Of a DNA stretch of 64,000 bases, positions 32,629 through 44,200 are shown in pieces. Within the stretch, counting starts at the first letter, position 1, and each line of letters opens with the position of its first letter. The notes beneath the pieces were generated by a model that was given only the letters and a program-made list of their open reading frames with translations, searched no databases and was not told the DNA's origin. The position numbers were made by a program, and so were the translations under genes. This stretch comes from Styela clava (lineage: Eukaryota; Chordata; Ascidiacea; Stolidobranchia; Styelidae): contig NC_135263.1 in NCBI RefSeq assembly GCF_964204865.1, forward strand, positions 9,221,426 to 9,285,425, given 5' to 3'.

Positions 32629-35600
32629 TTACTTTTGACAAAGAACTCCATGTAATTCATCAGTTCCTCTTGTGTTCCACATTCCCTGTTCTTCGCTGGA
32701 GGATTCTTTGTTCACTGCGATGGTCATTCGGGTGAAAAATCGAGTGTCCGCTGGATAATTTTGTTCATAATTCAAATACGGAGCTGTGACCCCATTTGAC
32801 AATTGAACAGCTCCAATCTGGAAATAATAATCGATAAAATTTTTCTTCATCGCATTTCCACAACCCGCAATGTGAACCAATAAATCAAATCCGTAGCAAA
32901 TCGTAAAATGCGTCCAAAATTGATGTATTAAGAATAATGATATTTTTATACAGTAGCCTACAGTTTAAATACAGTATAATAATAATAGAAATGTTAATAA
33001 GGTGGTATTTCCATTTGAATTTTCTCAAACCGTTAAAATAGCATAATTCGTTCGGGCAATTGCATAGCGGCTAGGGCCCAGGGGTGGGCAACCCCTGGCA
33101 CGCGTGTCAAACTTGGCCCGCGAGCTCATTTATTCGGCACGCGAGCGAGGCATCTGAATCGAAATCATTCTTCTTCAGATAAAAAGGTTCCAAGCTTCCG
33201 AATTATCTGATGAAACTCGGTGTTCGTTTATTCATTATCGTTTGGTATTAATTCGTTATTTATGCAAACTCTTTTTGTCCTTTCATGACATATGGCTACG
33301 AAGAAATATATTATGACTTACAAATGAGTGAGCTCTCGAGAAATTTTTGCGAGAAGAGCATAGCATTTATTTGGCTACATTCTTACTTAACATATATAGT
33401 TCGTTTGTGCCACCCTTTTTGTTCATTTCTGATTAATTTACGAAGTTGTACATTGATTTCGAAAAAAATATATGCGATTAGGGAAAGGAATACAAGAGAG
33501 AAGTGCAGAAAACAAACTATTGGACGAACTATGATTGGGATGCCATTCCAGAAAATTTTTCGTGTCTTGAAAATTTTGCAATTGCATTACTCTCCATGTT
33601 TTCATCTACAAAATATGCTTGTGAATATCGTTCTCAGTTATGAACTTTATTAAGTCTTGTAATAGTAGTAGCCTGAAAGTTGAAACCAGTAGTTCAATCA
33701 ATCAATCGTCAATCATTTATTGCTGTAGGTTACTCTGACATAAAAAGCAAAACAGCACGAAAAGTAGGCGAACAAACAAAATGCAGAGATAATTCTTTGA
33801 AAGTTACAAAATATAAGCCCAATGTAAAATCTCCATCAGCGATACTGCAGCTGTGGAAGTCTTACTGATATAGAAGAATGAGAAAAGTAATCAAATAATT
33901 TATCTGTCGGACTGATATTTTCCCGAATAGTGAATCTGTCTGTGCATATTTCAAAGGTTTAATATTGTGTATTTTTGCGTTGAAAGTAGCATAGCAAAGC
34001 ATTGTTTTTAATTTTGGTCGGCACGCATAAGAATTTTGTCGTTAAATTTAGCCGAAAAAGGTTGCCCACCCCTGGACTAGGTTGTTATACGGTGCTCCTG
34101 TATTATGCGAACCAAGATGGTGGACACCGGAACGCAGTATGTGAACCAGGTTAGGGTTAGGCCCTAATTTTAGGTACAAATACCACGAGAGTCACTTGGC
34201 TAGTGTCCGCACCTGTAATAGAACTAAAATAATGAAAAGTGGCCTAACCCTAACACACACTGCGCATACGTACACATAGGCTAATACGTTCCGGTGTCCG
34301 CCATCTTGGTCTTGCAGATCAATCTCCTATATCCAGTCGCAGCCGATATAAATAACTATAACTAATGACTCTTATCACAGGAAATGAGACAGATATGCTT
34401 GGTGAACATTTTGCCCTCGCCATATGGGAGATAGAGGCTTTTGGTAAGCTGAGTGGAAGCGATCGACCTCCAGATTCATATGACGGAGACCACTAACAGA
34501 ATTAATTTTCCCAGATCGGTAAATAACTGCCTGAATATCATCAACAATGTCTCATTCACCACATATTTGTCGTGTTAGTAAGTATAAAAATTCAAATTTG
34601 GTTTATTTGTCATCTCGAACATTCTATATTTGAGATCGACCGCATTAGGTTTCTTTTGGCAATTAGAAATACTTCTTTTTTACGATTTAATGAATCCCTA
34701 TGTTGTGCCCCATTGGTCAGCTCTTTTACACTATATGACTAAGAAATAATTAATAAACATACGTGTGGTGTGATAGTCATCCCGAGCCACAGATACGTTT
34801 CTGATGACGAAATAATAGATCGAATGTATTCCATAATCAAATCATAATGTTTGGAATCGAGAATATCGGCTGGCTCTCCGGCTTTGTCCTTGCACAAGGT
34901 AACAGCTTCGCTGTAATCGGTATTTTCAATGGCATACACCGTGGCCCAGTAGCATCTTCCGTTGTAATGGAAGCCTCCACAGATCTCTGCAAGGAGTATT
35001 GAAATGGATTGAATTATATAGTATAGGATTTACATATTTATTCCGAGGGTGAGGAAAACCGTTAAGACGACCTAATCATATGGAGTACCCCGGCCTCTCG
35101 TCCGGTTACCATTTATGACCGGTATGATAATATTAGTTAGCGATCTACCGTGCTTCCCCGAAAATAAGACCTACCCTGATTCTCGTAATTCTCTACTTTG
35201 TAATTTTGTTTTTGATAAAAAAAAAAATACAACACATCCCTCAAAATAAGTGTTATTTTTCGAAATAAAATTAAAATAAGAAATTTCGGGGAAATACGGT
35301 AGCCGTTCCAGATGCATCGTACTTCGATGTGCGCGGAGGCCAAAATTTTTAAATTTAGTGTCAGTATTGTATAGTCATATTACCATGTCGAGGTTCATGA
35401 CAAAAAGGCGAATGTTCAAACTTTGAAAAAATTTTCCTTGGAGTATTTCAATAAAACGTAGAGAGATGTTTAAAAGTAAAAATGTATTTTTGTGTATTTT
35501 CTCAGTTTTGTCACCCTATTGGGTTTAAGGTCTAAATATGATAATAACGAACTCCTGTGTAGCCGCACTTGTTGTACACTTTTACTTATATTTCATCTGC

Positions 35601-37092
35601 ACATAAACTGCTAAGAATGAAATGCGGTAAATCGAGTTGATTATGTTTAAAACGTATAAGATTCCAATATAAGTCATTGTTGTGGACAGAGCCGTGTTTT
35701 AATGAAGCTACGAGTGGTCACGCCATTGAAACAGCAACAGGTGATCGAATAAAGACTAAATTATAAAAAGCTGGGAGGCAGAGTCAGGGACGTGTCTAGA
35801 GGGGCCATATGGGCAGCCCGCCCGGGGCAGAACGGTCTGGGGGTGAGTTTGTTGCTTGGTTTGATGATTTAAATAATAAGAATACAAACATTTCACTCTT
35901 TATTTTGGTATTCTCGTAGTATGTGAACCGATATGGTGGACACCGGAACGTAGTATGTGTACCAGGTTAGAGTTAGATCATAATTTCAGATACAAATACT
36001 ACGGGAGTCACTTGGCTAGTCCCCAAACTCGTGATAGAACTAAAATAAGGAAAATTGGAATAAAATTATGGCCTAACCCTGACCTGGTACACATACTACG
36101 TTTCGGTGTCTGCCGTCCGCCATCTTGTTTCGCATACTACCCTTACAGCCTTAGTTTACCTTTAATTTATTTATTCTCATGTATGACAATACAATAATTG
36201 CTCATCCCCAAAAATCATTTTCGAAGTTTGGTATGAGGGACAGCATTATCAGAAACCCGCCCCGGGCAGCAGAAAAGTTTGACACGCCCCTGTTGGCAGG
36301 GCTGAGGGAATGGATCAGATTTTCAAATGGCATGAAAACGGTAATTACTGATGTTTCATTCACCTGATTGTATTTCTTTCTTGACTTGATGAAGTGATAC
36401 TTTCAAATTGCTTAGTCTTAGTAGAAGCTTTTCTTCCATTTCCGCCATCTTTGCGATTATTGAACTTTCCACTGTTAATAAAACATAGGTGAATGATTAA
36501 AAAAACGAGAATGGATATTACATAGCAACGTGTGGTGCTGAGTGTTTATTATATCGTTTTAGACCTTAAACTTCGTTGGCAAACGTTGGGTTAGTTGCTG
36601 TTTGTTTGCGACTAACTATATATTCAACTAATCGTTGATATCAATCTCAAAAAGTAAAGGTAAAATCGAGAAATGTAACCTGCCCTAGTTAAAAATTCAT
36701 AAAACTGAATGGTGCCATTGTAAGAATAAGCAAGCAATACAGACTACTAAAAAGTGCTGTCGAGTTTTTTACAATTTCCGGGAACATGCAACTGACTGAG
36801 TTTTTCCCCACGGAGTAATCTTTTGCTTTGAGCATTCATTAATTTAAAGAATATGCATCAATGGAGTTTAACATTGTATATATATTTACAATTATCGTAA
36901 TAATTTACTTGCTTCAACGTGTTCTCTCACTGTAGCATTAACTTTGTCTTGTTCGCAACTTCCTTCACCAAGGATATCAGCGTCGTCATCGACAGCCTTG
37001 CAAAACATTCCTTTGCTACCATTCGCATGAACTAAAGCTACAAGCCACAAGTTGACAAATACAACAGATAGGATGAACGAAAAATACTTCAT
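32629..37092 (-). CDS. Secreted coiled-coil C-type-lectin-like protein, four exons
   Basis: Minus-strand exons 36909-37092, 36364-36471, 34763-34986 and 32629-32817 join through GT-AG introns into 234 codons plus stop. Residues 1-23 are a hydrophobic signal peptide (MKYFSFILSVVFVNLWLVAL). A short region with Cys31, Cys46 and an N-glycosylation site (Asn52) leads into a coiled coil at about residues 62-97 (MAEMEEKLLLRLSNLKVSLH), which suggests oligomers as in collectins. Residues 98-234 fit a long-form C-type-lectin-like domain: Cys100 and Cys109 (EICGGFHYNGRCYW), Cys129 (VTLC), YLWLGM at 162-167, SNGVTAPYLNYEQNYP and WNTRGTDELHGVLCQK with Cys232. The C2-C3 cysteine pair is absent, and no EPN or QPD calcium/sugar motif is present, so sugar binding is doubtful. 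A ligand cannot be inferred. The splice model comes from consistent phase; alternative exons are possible. Confidence 0.78.
33079..34074. mobile_element. hAT-like element in lectin-like gene intron 3
   Basis: The left end CAGGGGTGGGCAACCCCTGG and the right end GGTTGCCCACCCCTG form a clear terminal inverted repeat, with GGCACGC blocks inside both ends. The length is 996 bp. The flanks (CTAGGGCC and GACTAGGT) share CTAGG but not a clean 8-bp duplication. Two open frames of 122 and 62 codons inside have no recognisable transposase signature, so I treat it as non-autonomous. Confidence 0.8.
34091..34328. mobile_element. Palindromic MITE family, copy B (lectin-like gene intron 3)
   Basis: The left arm ACCAAGATGGTGGACACCGG with GTATGTGAACCAGGTTAGG is mirrored by the right arm GGCCTAACCCTAAC ... 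CCGGTGTCCGCCATCTTGGT. The two arms pair over about 50-70 bases around an asymmetric centre that contains AATAGAACTAAAATAA. The family has four copies in this window. The outer GGTGCTCCTG at 34091 corresponds to the GGTACTCC end of copy D. It starts only 17 bp after the hAT-like element that ends at 34074. Confidence 0.82.
35785..36292. mobile_element. hAT-like element interrupted by a MITE
   Basis: The left end CAGGGACGTGTCTAGAGGGG, with CCCGCCCGGGGCAG inside it, and the right end CTGCCCGGGGCGGG-type block followed by GACACGCCCCTG form a terminal inverted repeat (right end reversed: CAGGGGCGTGTCAAAC). The left flank GGCAGAGT and the right flank TTGGCAGG share GGCAG only. Removing the MITE at 35907-36142 leaves a short non-coding element of roughly 270 bp. 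Confidence 0.72.
35907..36142. mobile_element. Palindromic MITE family, copy C (nested)
   Basis: This copy has the left arm GATATGGTGGACACCGGAAC, GTATGTGTACCAGGTTAG, a centre with GATAGAACTAAAATAAGGAA, and the right arm TGGCCTAACCCTGACCTGGT ... TTTCGGTGTCTGCCGTCCGC ending near ATACTACC. It lies entirely within the hAT-like element at 35785-36292, so it inserted after that element. Confidence 0.8.
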
Positions 37093-40000
37093 GGCTTAAG
37101 CTGTTTTAAAACTTTTTAAGAAACAGTCTGTGAATACGAAACATAAATAAAGTTTAGTTAAAGTGTTCCGTGATAACCTATTTTATGCTACCGGTATTGC
37201 AGAATGAAAAAGTAAAAAACGAGTGCAAGACAGTTCCCGTTGTGTTACTCTTTTCCACCTAAACATTAGACTCGTGGAACAACAGTTGATTTATCGCCTT
37301 ATTATCTTAGAGCTTCATCCCACATAATTTTCTTTGAAAATTTGCGACTTTCGAATTTTGACCTCTTTTTCTACATACATAACTTGCCATCTAAGAGATT
37401 TTTACGGTACCGAATTTTAAAACTATCCATGATTACTTGGGCTAGGGTTATAATATTTTTTGGCCTGTTTACGTACCAAAAAGCGTACAAAATCACTAAA
37501 CAAAAAATCTCAATTACGGTTTTTGCATTTTATTCATAGAAAACGTAAAACGGCGGTTGTTGAAAAAATAGCACCGGTAAAAAACATTCATTCATAAGGC
37601 GAAATCAATTTTTGGATACTGTTGGTCAACCTATACATTGGCGTAGTTAGCTTTCACGTTTTTGAAGCCTGACTGCATTATTATTGATAAAGTCCAAGCG
37701 GTCATTAAATTGCACAATATCATGTGCCGAACATGCAAATGTAGCGTTTCCAAAGTTTTTACCATATCATGCAAATTGCATGATAACTTTGTTTTCATTT
37801 TCCCTGAAATATATTTCTTCGATTATAATTCTGCATCTTCTAGTCTCGAGTTATTTTTAAATGGAGATATAGTATTAAAAAGTCGCTCCTGTGCAATTTT
37901 TTGTGTTTCCAAGTTCGTCATTCTGAAAGTATATACTTAAACCGCGCTTTTGAGACAAAATAAATTGAAATGCTACTGCAATTGCATATAGTAGTTGAGA
38001 GTCGTACGGTTTCCAGTCCTGCGTAGTTTCTCATTTTTCATGTTTATTGCCCCAGTTTGGGTAAAGCTTAGAAATAAAATAATATATATACCAATATGAT
38101 CAAGGGGTTAGTCAAACTTTTCTTCCGCTCGGGCTGAGTTCCCGATGAAGAAGCCCCGTATACTAAACTTGAGGAGATAAACACATTCTAGATGCTGTTA
38201 TACACGAGAATAAATATATTAAAGGTCAAGTAAGAGTGAAATTTTTGTATTATTTTTTAAATCACCAAACTAAACAACGACCTCATCCCCAAAACATGCT
38301 GCCCGGGTGGGCTGCCCCTATCGCCCCTATACACACCTTTTGGGTGCTAACCTATTGGACTCTCCCGCCAAGCCATTTAGTGTGGCCCTCGTCAACATTC
38401 GGGATTTTATTATCAAACTTGAAATCTTAATACGAAAGTTTATGATTAAGAGGACGCTCATAAATACATAAAGTTTATGTTCTTTGTCGCTGCTTTAGAT
38501 CTTCTGCCGTTTTACCCTTTTTGCCTTTCTTATCGTAACACTAAGCGATTGCCCCATTCCCCCCATTCTACATTTTTGTGTGGCTAAGCTAGATGTCTGA
38601 GGTTGGTTATTTGACCCGCCGACAAAAGTGCTGCACACTCCTGCTCTAGTATATCTAATCATCTCGTGCATTTGGAGCTACTAATTCAGTTAAACATTGA
38701 AACACTTCTATTTCAATCGAATTGAAAGCTGTTTAAAGGAAGTTTTACAATGAAATACAAATAAAATGACTCTTGCTAGGATTAAAATAGAAATACATAG
38801 GTAACTGCAGAAGCGATTGGCTACCGATACAGATTATTAAAAACTGCTAGAGACGTTGTGACAGCCTCGGTTTATCGCGGCATCCTGCGACCCAAATTTC
38901 CACAGGAAACATTCAAATTGTTCAGAAACTAAATAATGAACAGCGGTACTCGAATAATTTTATGTTGCATTTATTTATAATACGGAAACATCAACTCGCT
39001 TCCGTAGAAAGTACCAATGGCAGACTTCCAAGGGCCGAACCAATGTCATTAGATGTTAGCAAAAATAGAATCAAATTTCCGCTTTCGTCATTTTAGATGT
39101 TGAAATAAGACTGCAATACTATGACCACCACTCGGACCTGGAGCGACCTATCTATCTGTTTAATTCGATTTTGGTGGCTACGCTCTTGCTTCATTATGGT
39201 GTATTTATTCGTTTTAGCCAGATTACTCGACTAATATGGGATTCAATAGCGCTTTCTGAGTACATTGCGTACATTGACAGGTACTACATGGGTATTGACG
39301 AGCTGATGATATGTTGTACCACCGCGTTGTTTCATATAATTACGTATCACCAATATTGCGAAATAAATGTAATTTGTATAATATATATTTAATTCATGCT
39401 TTCAATCAATATTTTTAAATAAATACCGTAGGAAGTATACGAAAATGTAATTTACCAATTCTACAATGATTGGAAATATGATTGCTTCATTTAGGTAGAT
39501 TACGAAACGACGCAAAATAGAATTCACCTTTTGGACTTTGCTCTTTTATTTGGAAGCAGACTCTCACGCACAAGGAAAATGTCGCAAGTATGGATTTTTC
39601 GTGATTGATTTTAAATAATAATATGTAAATTGGAAGCTGGTAGAAATCACGGGCGATAGGATTTGAAAAATTGATATTCTTAAAATGACTTATCGACGTA
39701 ACTTAGCTTGATAGTGGATGAATATATGAATTAAGATTGCGCAAGGTTGCAGTGGACGAATATTGAAATATATATCCGATCGCAAGATTCAGAAACCGAA
39801 AAATCGGCACGCGTGCTTATTCTGTTCTGCTTGCCTCTCCTGATTAATATGACCATCCTTATAAAACGTTATGCATATTTTTTTGTTTGAACCAGAAAAC
39901 AGTCAGGAACAGTATAATATTCCAGTAAGATATGAACTTGTTGCGACCCTGCCGGTGGCCACGGAACACGTAAAAAAGCATGGACCGCGGAGATTTTTAC

Positions 40001-41028
40001 CATGATTTTGAGCATGCACAATAGGATTTTGAGCCTGGTGCCAAGTTACCGACGACTAGGAATTGTTTTTTATCAATTCTAAAAAAAACATTGTGTTTTA
40101 AAACAAGGGCTTGTTTTAAATCAATTTTTTTCTGTATTATTTGCATCGTCGCGAAACTACGCCAAAACGTTGTATTCTGGCTGCTGCACACGCAGCCGGA
40201 ATTATAATTTCAAAACTGTAAGTAAAATTTTTTATTTTGACTTTTACCACTATGGCGTACTTTATATCTCCACCAAAGTCATAAGATTTATCCCGGAATG
40301 TTTAGCCGAGATATCAGAGAGACGTTTTGAATAAGAAAAATCATGAAAATTAGCTCACGAGCCTACTACAAAAGCAATTCGATCAAGTGCAGCCCTTCGG
40401 CAAAACGAGTGGGTTGCGAAAATGAAGAATATGCTTATATCGGCGGTAATCTACTGATATGAACGATGAGACACGCTAACCCAGCCTATGTTAATTGTAA
40501 GAGTTCTCTGATGCAAAGACGCCACAACTAATCTGTTATGACGCCATAATATGGATTTCGAGGTCATGTATTCACATTTTTCTCCTAAAATGAAGTCATT
40601 GTTACGGTTAATGCTGTTCGGTTAATTTATGCTTGGCATACTTTGTTTTTTTAAGGTTGAAGTGAGTTTTTCAAAGTTATACAAACTCTTTAATTCGATC
40701 GCATTCCAATTTTCGCAAGGTGGTTTCATCGCAGCACGGTCGTTCACGTAATGGCTTATCGGTTGCGTCTTACTGCGCCAACCACTGAACTACAGCTTGA
40801 AAAGGTGTGCATGAGCCTCTATCGATATTTGTGGCGCTTTGAAGGATTTATTGCAAATAAGAAGCGCTTGGCAAGTTTTTACATCCATTTTTCTTCAACC
40901 TATTCAATACAAAAAAATCAAATAGGACAGTCATTTTGAACAAAACAGGCAAATGTTTTTTTTATTTAAAACAATTGTTTTAAAACAATTCTCTTTGAAC
41001 AAATCCTTACCGACGACTTATTTATCAT
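37093..41028. other. Gene-free region with a solo hAT right end
   Basis: The start should hold the promoter of the lectin-like gene (minus strand). At 38620-38660 the sequence reverse-complements to CAGGAGTGTGCAGCACTTTT, a hAT-type right end at 38661 without a visible left partner. GC-richer patches occur at 38290-38400 and 39950-40010. No coding exon can be supported. Confidence 0.4.
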
Positions 41029-41570
41029 AGGGTTGCCATACGTCATATTTTTCCCTGACATGTCCAGGATTTTAGTGGTCAAATTTACGCCAGGAAAAAA
41101 ATGTTAAAAAGAGTTCAAAAGTCAGAGATTTTCGAATACAGCGAATCCCTGCTACAAATAATCGAGTTTTCATAATATTGCGCATCCACGAAATCTTATT
41201 TTCAGAGATATATCACATTCTAGCATTTTTGTGCAACACGGATTGCGTCGCCTTCAGATAATTGTGATGTCACATATAACCTGAATTGCAGGTATTTTGT
41301 AATCGGTATTTTGGTTGCACTTGCACTACCGCATCTGTACTTTATTCCGTTCTAGGGTTTAGTAACTAGTGCTAAAGATTAAGCAACAATTTTGATCCTT
41401 TCGTTTTGTTCTGTATTTATTCCATTATCACGAGAAAGCGACGACAGCTTGTGTCTTTAAATACATCGCGAATTTTTACCATAATATAAGTGTTTTGGTT
41501 GCAAAATCGGTCAATGTCGCTCATTAAAATTTTGACAAGGATTTTATCTCCCCAGATATGGTAACCCTAC
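41029..41570. mobile_element. Short DNA transposon, AGGGTTGCCATA ends, 8-bp duplication
   Basis: The ends are AGGGTTGCCATACGTC and GATATGGTAACCCTAC, an imperfect terminal inverted repeat (reversed right end AGGGTTACCATATC). TTTATCAT flanks both sides exactly (41021-41028 and 41571-41578). The length of 542 bp with no coding frame makes it non-autonomous. The 8-bp duplication points to the hAT superfamily. It sits 124 bp before the hAT transposase relic. Confidence 0.72.
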
Positions 41571-41694
41571 TTTATCATTGTGATGTAAGCTCATTTCGTT
41601 TGAGGCGTCAATCAACTACAGAGGGATTAATATGATTAACCCGATGAAAAAGAAAAAGCTTGATTAAAATTGTGACTCTACTTTACAGTCAAGA

Positions 41695-42116
41695 TTTAAA
41701 AAAGAATCACTGTCACAATTATGGACATCTCTTCATAACGAATACCCATCACTAAGTAATCGAGCAATCAAACTGTTGTCTGTATTTTCAACCAGTTACT
41801 TATGCGTTATGCGAAAAAAACATTTTCATCACTAAGCTTTAATTAAAACGAAGCAAAGAAATCGACTGCACGCTGCTGCAGAGCTATGTGCTGCAGCAGA
41901 AACTTCTTTGAGGCCTCGTTTGCGATCCTAAATTGGAAACGAAACAGAAGCAAAATTCTCACTAGAATTGTTGTGTAATTGAGTGCCCGACATTGCAACA
42001 TATTACGCAAATATATTATGTTGTTCTGTTCCGGCCATTTCAATTTTTTGCCGGTCCGCGAGTACATTTAATTTAATGTTACCGGTCCGCGAGGGTAGAA
42101 AGGTTGGGAACCACTG
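41695..42116 (+). pseudogene. hAT transposase C-terminal relic with right terminus
   Basis: One plus-strand frame from 41695 reads SLSQLWTSLHNEYPSLSNRA then IKLLSVFSTSYLCVMRKK, followed by a stop, then IKTKQRNRLHAAAELCAAAE and SLRPRLRS before a second stop near 41928. This matches the hAT C-terminal dimerisation region in ZBED5- or FAM200-type transposases (EYPxLSxxAIxxLLxFxTSYLCExGFS ... KxRNRL). The Glu and Phe of the usual CExGFS are lost. Downstream, the region ends with GGTTGGGAACCACTG at 42102-42116, a normal hAT right terminus. At least two stops make it a dead copy. The 5' part is not recognisable, perhaps owing to decay. Confidence 0.75.
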
Positions 42117-44072
42117 CTATAGTCAACTGCAGCTTTGCGGACGATCTGAGGACAACGGGTAGGTGCAAAGAGGCGAGATGTCACTGCGCTGGGGGAAGTA
42201 ATAGCAACTCATCCAATGTATTCTGCCATGTCCAAATTATGAGATGTCTTCGAAAACGAATTAGATTATGATTCCATATTCGACAAGAATATGCCACGAC
42301 ACTAGAAGAAGAAAGCACTTTCAAAACTAAACTGTAACATTTTATTCTGGCGGCAAATTTTGAGATTTGTTGCATGAATTTTTTAATTCATTTATCGTAG
42401 AACTTTATTTTGTAAAACCTGGATGGTTTAAAACGAACATTGCTGCTGGACATCAAGAAAGAATGTCACACTGCTGCAAGAAAGGATGAAACAGACTATA
42501 ATAGACTACTTCAAGCGATTTGGAATTCAAAATATGTCGCAGTCTATAAAAAAAACACCAATCGTATTACAAAATTAAAGAAAACCTCCAAGCCAAATTA
42601 TCATCAATGTCAACCGCAATATATTTACTGCTTTCAGTTCGTTCAAATTTTTAGTATGGTTAAAGCCAATTATAAAGTCGGTAATATCTTTTCAAATATA
42701 TATTCCAAAACGATATAAATTTGGTTCAAGTCAAATACAATCTTTCTGAATTTCAGAACTTTTCCAGTCTCAAGCTCTGACATGCATGGAGCAGATTTAA
42801 CATAACAGTATCATCTTCAAACAAAGTCAAATATAAAGCGAGATACGAATAATAAATCATTGATATAAGAACCAAAACGAAGGTTAACAGTTATTAAATT
42901 AATTAACTAGAGATAAATGTTATCCTACATTCGGCCCACCCTGTACAAAAAGAAAAATAAATCGTTAAGTGTAGCACCTTGTGGAACTCCACATTTACTT
43001 TAGTCTATTTGATACAAATACATTCCTCATTTTTAACGTATTTCTGATGTTCATCCAAATATGCAGATTCATGTGTGCATTACGTTTTTGTTGAGTAATA
43101 CATCTTATCCCCTTTTGTGTTTTTAAACCAACTCGAAGATGATCGTGAGTAATTATTTACCTTTGCCGTGAGACCAATATGCATCGACGTTTTTCACAGG
43201 GCTTTGTTACTCAGGTCTCGGAGTTGGGTGTACGGAGTTTGAAGTAAAAATTCATGAATAATTCAGCCTTTGGTTTTAGAATCATCTACCACAAGGCCTT
43301 TTCCTACAGCCACGGAGTTTGGTATATATACGGGATGAGTCTTAAAACGCTAATGCTTTTTTGGTATCACATATTTTCTGCAGGATCCCTAAGCCGTTGT
43401 TTTATCATGAATTTAGCTGGTTTCGGTACGATTGTGCACCATATGTTCAAGTGGACAATTTTAGCCAGCACTGATTAACGAAACAGTCTGCCTCTAACAT
43501 TATTAATGTCCATATATTTGTGTATATCTCTATTGCCGTTTTTTTCCAACTGCTTCGGTATTTGGTTCCAGTATTTCCTATTGATTACACAAATGATCAT
43601 ATGTAATCATCATCCTTTACTATGACACCACCCAATATGCAGAGACATCCGCCACAAAGATTTGTTTATTCAGGCAATAAAGTTTGGTATATACGTCGGT
43701 CTTGTCCTACGGCACAGAAAATGTGATGCTACTGCAGCAGTATGGGAAATTTTATTCTGTTTATTTTTTATCTTTTATGTACTAATACCTTACATCAGTA
43801 AGAGATTCTTCTTCACTCCGAAAGTATCATTTCACAGTTCATTATTATTTAGTAATATCGACATATATGTAAATATTTAGTTTTCCGGCTACTTATAATT
43901 TGCTCTAAATATGTTATTATGAAGAGTTTATGACATTATCTGCCTCTTTAATGAGTTATTTCATAGAAATATGTCAGCAGTCATGAATCGACCTACTGTG
44001 TCTTTTTGTAAATACATGCGGTGACATCAAACAACCAAGATTGCTTGTAATCTTTTGATATCAATGTTAAAT

Positions 44073-44200
44073 GACAGCTGTACAGCGATGGCCTTGCTTA
44101 ACAGAATGATTATGATCAACATATAAACAAAACACCGAAACAGTTTATTGAAAACATCGTGGGTATGATATTATCATATACGTGTTGTCAAAATAAAAAG
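44073..44200 (+). repeat. Dispersed duplicated block, copy 1
   Basis: The sequence starts GACAGCTGTACAGCGATGGC, runs through ATGATCAACATATAAACAAA, and ends near GTTGTCAAAATAAAA. The same blocks in the same order and orientation occur at 59887-60035. No coding frame, terminal repeats or RNA signature is seen, so the nature of the element is unknown. Confidence 0.7.

Larger units (their letters stand above)
34987..36363 (-). other. Intron 2 of the lectin-like gene
   Basis: This 1.38-kb intron contains a hAT-like element (35785-36292) that itself contains MITE copy C (35907-36142). The remainder is AT-rich, with no further exon that I can support. Confidence 0.6.

Noticed and set aside
33285-33868. 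Open frames inside the 33079-34074 element as a transposase
   Set aside because: The two frames show none of the hAT landmarks (RW catalytic region, SYLC...GFS, RNRL) seen in the relic at 41695.
43160-43760. Apparent duplication of GAGTTTGGTATATA-like blocks near 43315 and 43680
   Set aside because: Similarity is limited to short stretches and does not extend in register, so I could not establish a repeat.
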